A stretch of DNA of 8,961 nucleotides, from assembly GCA_002449915.1 (NCBI GenBank), contig DJXY01000080.1, forward strand, positions 1-8,961, read 5' to 3'. Shown one piece after another: positions 5,273-8,961 of this stretch. Source of the stretch: Oribacterium sp. UBA6992 (GTDB lineage Bacteria > Bacillota > Clostridia > Lachnospirales > Lachnospiraceae). The position numbers and the translations under genes were made by a program. The stretch's first letter is position 1. Every line of letters starts with the position of its first letter. Below the pieces are notes generated by a model. The model saw only the letters and a program-made list of their open reading frames with translations. It did no database searches and was not told the origin of the DNA.

Positions 5273-6490
5273 CTACTGGACGCTATGATTCTGGATCCAG
5301 GCATACGTCAGTTTACCGAGGATATCAATGCCCTTCACAATTTTTTCATCCGATGGAGAGGAGTAGTTCAGTCGGAATCCATTGGAGACCCCGGCAGGAT
5401 CTGCCAGGAATGCAGATCCCGGTACCAGAAGCACGCCCTTGTTAATGGCTTCTCTTACAAACGGATATGCGTCCATGCCCTCCGGCAGAAACGCCATAAC
5501 AAACAAGCCACCCTCCGGCGTGCTGAATTTCACATCCGGATGGAACTTAAGCTTCATCTGCTCAAGCATAAGGGATGCCTTATGGTGATAGACATTCCTC
5601 GAGGTCTCAAGGTGTGCATTCCAGTCATACTTTGTCATATATTCATTGCAGATGTACTGAAACAGCACGTTGGAGTGAACATCTGTGCACTGCTTGGCAA
5701 CTGTAATCGGGTTTATCAGTGACTTGTCAAAAACCAGGAAACCAATCCGGAAGGCAGGTGCCATGGTTTTGGAGAAGCTTCCGCAGTACAGAACCCGACC
5801 GTCCGTATCCATGGACTTGATGGTCGGAACATTGCTCCCGGCAAATCTCAACTCGCCGTAGGGGTTATCCTCCAGGATCATAATGTCATATTTCTGACAG
5901 ATCCGGTATACTTCCTTCCGCTTGGCAAGCACCGTTGTGATACCGGTCGGATTTTGGAAGGATGGAATGGTGTAGAGGAAACGAACCTTCTCTCCCGATG
6001 CCGTGAGACGCGCAAGAGTACTCTCCAATGCTTCCGTATCCATACCATCCATCTGCATCGGGATACCGACAAGCTTGGCGCCATAAGAACGGAAGGTATT
6101 AAGACAGCCAACAAATGCAGGCTCCTCCGTGAGCACCACGTCGCCTTCATTCACAAGCACCTTTGTCGTAAGATCTGCGCCCTGCTGACCTCCGGAAACA
6201 ATAAACAGCTCGTTTTTTTCAAAATCAAAGCCTTCCTTCTCCGCAAGATAACACTTCAGCGTATCCCGGAGCGGTGTATAGCCTTCCGTCAGGCCATACT
6301 GCAGAACAGAGATCGGATCATTGGTCAAAACCTCCGCTGCAATCTCTTCTATTTCCTTTACCGGAAATGTTTCAGCGGAGGGATTGCCGCCACCAAAGGA
6401 TATCATATTGGGATCCGCGCCGAGCTTAAACAGCTCACGAATCATTGAACCGTGCAGAGAAGCCATCTTGTTTGAAATTTCTGGTGCCAT
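5273..6490 (-). CDS. PLP-dependent aminotransferase, class I/II fold (2-aminoadipate/aromatic type)
   Basis: Cytoplasmic fold-type I enzyme moving an amino group between an amino acid and a 2-oxo acid. 405 residues, full length for the family. Signatures in order: FGGGNPS (32-38) in the substrate region, YGLTEGYTPLR (65-75), SGGQQG (99-104) gripping the cofactor phosphate, FQNPTG (178-183, Asn180), LEDNPY (206-211, Asp208 and Tyr211), GSFSKTMAPAFRIGF (237-251) with the Schiff-base lysine Lys241, and FRLNYS (372-377) with the carboxylate-binding Arg373. The GGGNPS and the GSFSK-AP-RIGF pattern resembles the LysN/AroH-like subgroup related to MocR C-termini, but no N-terminal DNA-binding domain is present. 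AAAGGAAC before the ATG gives a good start. The 158-base gap to the sortase gene contains a TATAAT, so it is probably separately transcribed. The exact substrate is not determinable. Confidence 0.93.
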   Translation of the reverse strand: MAPEISNKMASLHGSMIRELFKLGADPNMISFGGGNPSAETFPVKEIEEIAAEVLTNDPISVLQYGLTEGYTPLRDTLKCYLAEKEGFDFEKNELFIVSGGQQGADLTTKVLVNEGDVVLTEEPAFVGCLNTFRSYGAKLVGIPMQMDGMDTEALESTLARLTASGEKVRFLYTIPSFQNPTGITTVLAKRKEVYRICQKYDIMILEDNPYGELRFAGSNVPTIKSMDTDGRVLYCGSFSKTMAPAFRIGFLVFDKSLINPITVAKQCTDVHSNVLFQYICNEYMTKYDWNAHLETSRNVYHHKASLMLEQMKLKFHPDVKFSTPEGGLFVMAFLPEGMDAYPFVREAINKGVLLVPGSAFLADPAGVSNGFRLNYSSPSDEKIVKGIDILGKLTYAWIQNHSVQ

Positions 6491-6549
6491 ATTTATTTGT
6501 TCCTTTCCATACCATCAGCCATTGAGATGATCATTTTGAGTATATCCTT

Positions 6550-6555
6550 ATTATA
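6550..6555 (-). promoter_or_regulatory. Candidate -10 element for the aminotransferase gene
   Basis: Perfect TATAAT on the minus strand about 60 bases before the aminotransferase start. No convincing -35 box is found at the right distance; TTGATA at 6585-6580 is too far (24 bases). Confidence 0.35.
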
Positions 6556-6596
6556 CTGCCGGATACTTACAGGGCGGTATATCAAATTATGGAATA

Positions 6597-6651
6597 TGAG
6601 CTATGTCCTTAAGAATTGCAGCGCATGCATCCTCTGTGAATGTATAGCTCA
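6597..6651 (-). other. Stem-loop overlapping the sortase stop codon
   Basis: Minus strand TGAGCTAT (6651-6644), which includes the sortase TGA stop, pairs perfectly with ATAGCTCA (6604-6597) around a 39-base loop. No T tract follows, so a role as a terminator is doubtful. Confidence 0.35.
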
Positions 6652-7503
6652 CGAAGTATACGCAATGCTCTCTACCAATGCTGCGTGCACTACAAATCTC
6701 TGGTTGCCATCCGTCCGCCCGGTACAGGTGGACAGCGTAATCAGCTTAGGATGCTGTGTAAAGTCCACTGCGCTTTGATCAAAGGTTTTATAGGATGAGT
6801 TCCGGAGAATCATCTTGACATACTGCTCATAGCCCTGGTCTCCATCAAAATCATTGTAAACTTCACTCCCATCCACCGTCTGATAAAAAGAAAATATCCT
6901 GTATTTCCGGACTTCATCCTTTAAATAGATATAAATATAGGGATCGGAATCCACGAGTCCGGACTTAGTCGCAAAATGCTTTAATTTCCCAAACATAGAA
7001 CCGTTTTTCATATTATGCCCAAAGATAAAGGTATTGGCATCGTTAAAATCTCTCGCCGCATTGGCGTCCAAAAAAATGGAACCTGCAAAGTTATTTCTAT
7101 TCTCAAAGGTGCGGTGTAGATAGTTGGCATTATCCACGCTGTATACAACCGGATATTTAATGCTTAAAGCGGGAATGTCTATGACGCCAACAAAATCGTC
7201 GTTGATAGATTTCAGCTTATCGTAATCTATGCTGAGATACTGATACGGTGGTTTAACATATTCCGTGCTCTCCAGTACAGAAGTTTCCTCTGTCTCATCT
7301 GACATAGAGCTTTCCTGTGCGGAAGCTTGATCCTGGGCTTCCGTCATGTACTCCTGCAATACGGCATACTCGGAATCCGCTTCACGGTATGCCATAAAAT
7401 CACGGAGAAATAAAAAGCCAAAAACACCGATCGCCACAATCAATACAACCGGGATCATATAAAAGAGGAAAGACCCTTTCCGTTTATTTTTATTTTTTTC
7501 CAT
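6649..7503 (-). CDS. srtB: Class B sortase
   Basis: Membrane-anchored cysteine transpeptidase that cleaves a C-terminal sorting motif of a secreted protein and joins the protein to a cell-wall or pilin amino group. 284 residues: a basic N-terminus, one membrane segment (about 11-33), a Glu/Ser-rich stalk (40-85), then the sortase barrel. The catalytic triad is visible: His163 in FIFGHNM, Cys260 in LITLSTCTG and Arg269 in GNQRFVVHA. The helix-rich insertion between His and Cys with YDYDK-like and SIKYPVV (114-120) elements fits class B. AGGAAG eight bases before the ATG supports the start. No substrate with a sorting signal and no second sortase gene is in the window, so it acts on proteins encoded elsewhere. 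The symbol denotes the class, not a proven orthologue. Confidence 0.93.
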   Translation of the reverse strand: MEKNKNKRKGSFLFYMIPVVLIVAIGVFGFLFLRDFMAYREADSEYAVLQEYMTEAQDQASAQESSMSDETEETSVLESTEYVKPPYQYLSIDYDKLKSINDDFVGVIDIPALSIKYPVVYSVDNANYLHRTFENRNNFAGSIFLDANAARDFNDANTFIFGHNMKNGSMFGKLKHFATKSGLVDSDPYIYIYLKDEVRKYRIFSFYQTVDGSEVYNDFDGDQGYEQYVKMILRNSSYKTFDQSAVDFTQHPKLITLSTCTGRTDGNQRFVVHAALVESIAYTS

Positions 7504-7553
7504 ATTGTTACTTCCTGACAGACACTATTTCATGTCCAATGTATTTCAAATTA

Positions 7554-7582
7554 AGTATATACGATTCCATTCATTTTTACAA
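7554..7582 (-). promoter_or_regulatory. Probable promoter of the sortase gene
   Basis: Minus strand: TTGTAA (7582-7577), a 17-base spacer and TATACT (7559-7554), about 50 bases before the sortase ATG. Both boxes match consensus at 4 and 5 of 6 positions. Confidence 0.5.
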
Positions 7583-7798
7583 AACGAAAGCCGAATCCAT
7601 TTGCTCTCCTGACATAAAATTTCAAGCCTCTGTTGATATTATTTTTTTCCGCTGCGGTAGTATGAGTGATTGGTCCAAAGGGGCTCTGTTTTTTGCAATG
7701 TAAAAAACATGTTCTGCGTTATATATGCCTAACCAATTCCTAGTTTCCAGCAAGGAATTAATTTTCAGAAAAAATACAATTTTCGAAAATTATTGCTA
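7583..7798. other. Intergenic region between the divergent sortase and ferredoxin genes
   Basis: No gene seen. The region is A/T-rich and holds two dyads on the ferredoxin side: AATTCCTT (7734-7741) with AAGGAATT (7752-7759), 8-bp arms around a 10-base loop; and a perfect 14-bp palindrome AATTTTCGAAAATT (7778-7791) that ends eight bases before the ferredoxin -35. These could be operators. The stretch from 7583 to 7733 shows nothing I can assign. Confidence 0.5.
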
Positions 7799-7827
7799 TT
7801 GTTTAATGCGTAAATTTGAGATACAAT
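7799..7827 (+). promoter_or_regulatory. Probable promoter of the ferredoxin gene
   Basis: TTGTTT (7799-7804), 17-base spacer, TACAAT (7822-7827). Transcription would start near 7834. The -35 is weak. A perfect dyad, ATGTAC-ATGA-GTACAT (7837-7852), covers the first transcribed bases and could be an operator or a 5' hairpin. Confidence 0.5.
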
Positions 7828-7887
7828 AAGTTCACGATGTACATGAGTACATAAACACTTAAGTATAGTTCAGAGGAGGAACTTTAT

Positions 7888-8058
7888 ATGGCACATACAA
7901 TTAGTGATGATTGCATCAGCTGTGGATCCTGCGCTTCTACTTGTCCTGTTGGCGCTATTTCTGAGGGCGAGACCAAGTACGTTGTAGATGCTGATACCTG
8001 CATCGATTGCGGCGCTTGTGAGGAGGCTTGCCCAACCGGAGCTATCACAGCTGCATAA
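7888..8058 (+). CDS. Clostridial-type 2[4Fe-4S] ferredoxin
   Basis: Small cytoplasmic electron carrier, the usual partner of clostridial oxidoreductases such as pyruvate:ferredoxin oxidoreductase and hydrogenase. 56 residues, the normal size. Two CxxCxxCxxxCP motifs are intact: Cys9, 12, 15, 19 followed by Pro20, and Cys38, 41, 44, 48 followed by Pro49, each cluster motif with the typical GAI after it. GAGGAGGA is a near-perfect ribosome binding site, eight bases before the ATG. Codon choice leans to GCT, GGC, TGC and GAG and differs from the neighbours, as expected of a highly expressed gene. It is monocistronic, with its own promoter and a strong terminator. Confidence 0.97.
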   Translation: MAHTISDDCISCGSCASTCPVGAISEGETKYVVDADTCIDCGACEEACPTGAITAA

Positions 8059-8071
8059 ATTTTAAAAATCC

Positions 8072-8107
8072 AAAGAGCCGATCTCGGTCAGGAGATCGGC
8101 TCTTTTT
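8072..8107 (+). terminator. Strong intrinsic terminator of the ferredoxin gene
   Basis: Perfect 11-bp stem GAGCCGATCTC (8075-8085) with GAGATCGGCTC (8092-8102), a 6-base loop, flanking AAA that can pair with TTT, and five T in a row. It isolates the ferredoxin transcript from the rpoD gene. Confidence 0.95.
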
Positions 8108-8161
8108 ATTTGCCTCTGAATTTTTTTATACAGCAGTGCTCTTTTTCATTACATTTTTCAG

Positions 8162-8190
8162 TTGATATATTTGACAGAACAGTTTATGAT
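8162..8190 (+). promoter_or_regulatory. Probable promoter of rpoD
   Basis: TTGATA (8162-8167), 17-base spacer, TATGAT (8185-8190), about 46 bases before the rpoD ATG. A TTGACA at 8171-8176 is present too but has no -10 at the right distance. Confidence 0.55.
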
Positions 8191-8235
8191 AATTGAGCTT
8201 TCAGACATGTATTGTTTTATTTTATACGGAAATAA

Positions 8236-8961
8236 ATGAGTAATAACACTAAAAAAGTTCTTGATCCCACTTCATTTAACGGCATTCTTGCAGGTCTCAC
8301 AAAGCTTGCCAACAACTCTCATAATGTTGTTTCCCTGGATGAGTTCCAGCAGGCTTTTGCAGACTATGATGTTACAGATGAACAGTTTAATAACATTCGT
8401 GCGTTTCTTGAAATGAAAGGCATCAGCATCAGCGACACACTCAAAAGCCGTCCGCTTGCAAAGCCTGCCGCTGCTGCCAGAACCTCCGCGCCTCAAGCCT
8501 CTTCTGCTTTGCAAAAACAGGAGGATGACATGCCTATGGATGAAGATCTTATGGAAGAGGAGGAGGACGAGGATAACTATGACGATAATCTTTCTGACGA
8601 AGATCGCGAAGTCCGGAATCTTAACCTAGACTCTATCGCATCCTTATCAGAAATCAGCACTGATGATCCGGTCCGTATTTATCTTAAGGAAATCGGCACC
8701 ATACCGCTCCTTACGCCTGAGCAGGAATATGATCTTGCAACCAAAAGCAAGAACGGTGATATGAATGCCAAACGGCGCCTGATCGAAGCCAATCTCCGCC
8801 TGGTCGTATCTGTTGCTAAAAGATATACCGGACGTGGCATGAGCTTCCTGGATCTTGTCCAGGAGGGAAATCTCGGTCTTATGAAGGGTGTCGATAAGTT
8901 TGATCCGGATAAAGGATTTAAGCTCTCGACCTATGCCACATGGTGGATACGTCAGGCTATC
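8236..8961 (+). CDS. rpoD: Primary RNA polymerase sigma factor RpoD/SigA (N-terminal 242 residues, runs off the window)
   Basis: Housekeeping sigma-70 factor that directs core RNA polymerase to -35/-10 promoters. Visible parts: a region 1.1-like segment (about 10-75), a strongly acidic low-complexity linker (about 96-125), region 1.2 at [12 protein letters not shown] (143-154), then region 2 with [18 protein letters not shown] (180-197), [18 protein letters not shown] (199-216), [17 protein letters not shown] (221-237) and IRQAI, the core-binding and -10-recognition region. DDPV lies roughly 40 residues later than I recall for Bacillus SigA, reflecting the acidic linker. The start is fixed by an in-frame TAA directly before the ATG and by no other ATG until residue 60; the ribosome binding site (GGA) is weak. 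It has its own promoter after the ferredoxin terminator. No dnaG lies upstream, unlike the common dnaG-rpoD order. Confidence 0.96.
   Translation, partial: MSNNTKKVLDPTSFNGILAGLTKLANNSHNVVSLDEFQQAFADYDVTDEQFNNIRAFLEMKGISISDTLKSRPLAKPAAAARTSAPQASSALQKQEDDMPMDEDLMEEEEDEDNYDDNLSDEDREVRNLNLDSIASLSEISTDDPVRIYLKEIGTIPLLTPEQEYDLATKSKNGDMNAKRRLIEANLRLVVSVAKRYTGRGMSFLDLVQEGNLGLMKGVDKFDPDKGFKLSTYATWWIRQAI

Noticed and set aside
5954..6448. 164-codon plus-strand frame opposite the aminotransferase
   Set aside because: The minus strand encodes an intact enzyme with every family motif; this is its shadow.
1..8961. CRISPR array, tRNA, rRNA, transposase or prophage genes
   Set aside because: No regularly spaced repeats, no cloverleaf or rRNA sequence, and no transposase or integrase motif was seen on either strand.

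Overview
The window looks like a stretch of a Clostridia chromosome, most likely Lachnospiraceae. This rests on moderate GC, AGGAGG-type ribosome binding sites, a clostridial 2[4Fe-4S] ferredoxin, a class B sortase, c-di-GMP-I riboswitches and a BTAD-type regulator. The genus assignment is inference.

Layout. Everything from 1 to about 7500 that I call a gene lies on the minus strand; the last two genes are on the plus strand. Reading the minus strand from high to low coordinates: a class B sortase (7503-6649); a fold-type I aminotransferase (6490-5273); a 3' region with a long imperfect palindrome (5101-5196); an unusually long (about 480 nt) leader with two nearly identical c-di-GMP-I aptamers (4891-4833 and 4645-4586) in front of a small secreted CAP-domain protein (4495-4055); a two-gene operon of a BTAD regulator with a C-terminal degenerate GGDEF-like domain (3814-2546) and a small two-repeat protein (2534-2043), closed by an intrinsic terminator; an orphan lipoprotein of the family 3 solute-binding type (1881-808); and the first 241 residues of an M20 amidohydrolase (724 to beyond the window start), whose promoter overlaps the stop codon of the preceding gene. 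On the plus strand are a 56-residue ferredoxin with a strong terminator (7888-8105) and the N-terminal two thirds of the main sigma factor RpoD (8236 to beyond the window end).

How they relate. The solute-binding lipoprotein and the M20 hydrolase could serve uptake and hydrolysis of an amino acid derivative or peptide. Sortase, ferredoxin and RpoD look like independent units. The most interesting part is 4495-4990. The two aptamers each keep the base before CAAA that specifies c-di-GMP, and they differ by a compensatory change in P3. Between them sits a heavily paired RNA domain with an intrinsic terminator. A strand beside that terminator can pair with the 3' strand of the upstream aptamer, which suggests a mutually exclusive switch. 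A second hairpin can hide the CAP gene's Shine-Dalgarno sequence. The neighbouring regulator carries a GGDEF-like domain that appears to have lost its catalytic signature, so c-di-GMP may be a shared theme; that link is inference.
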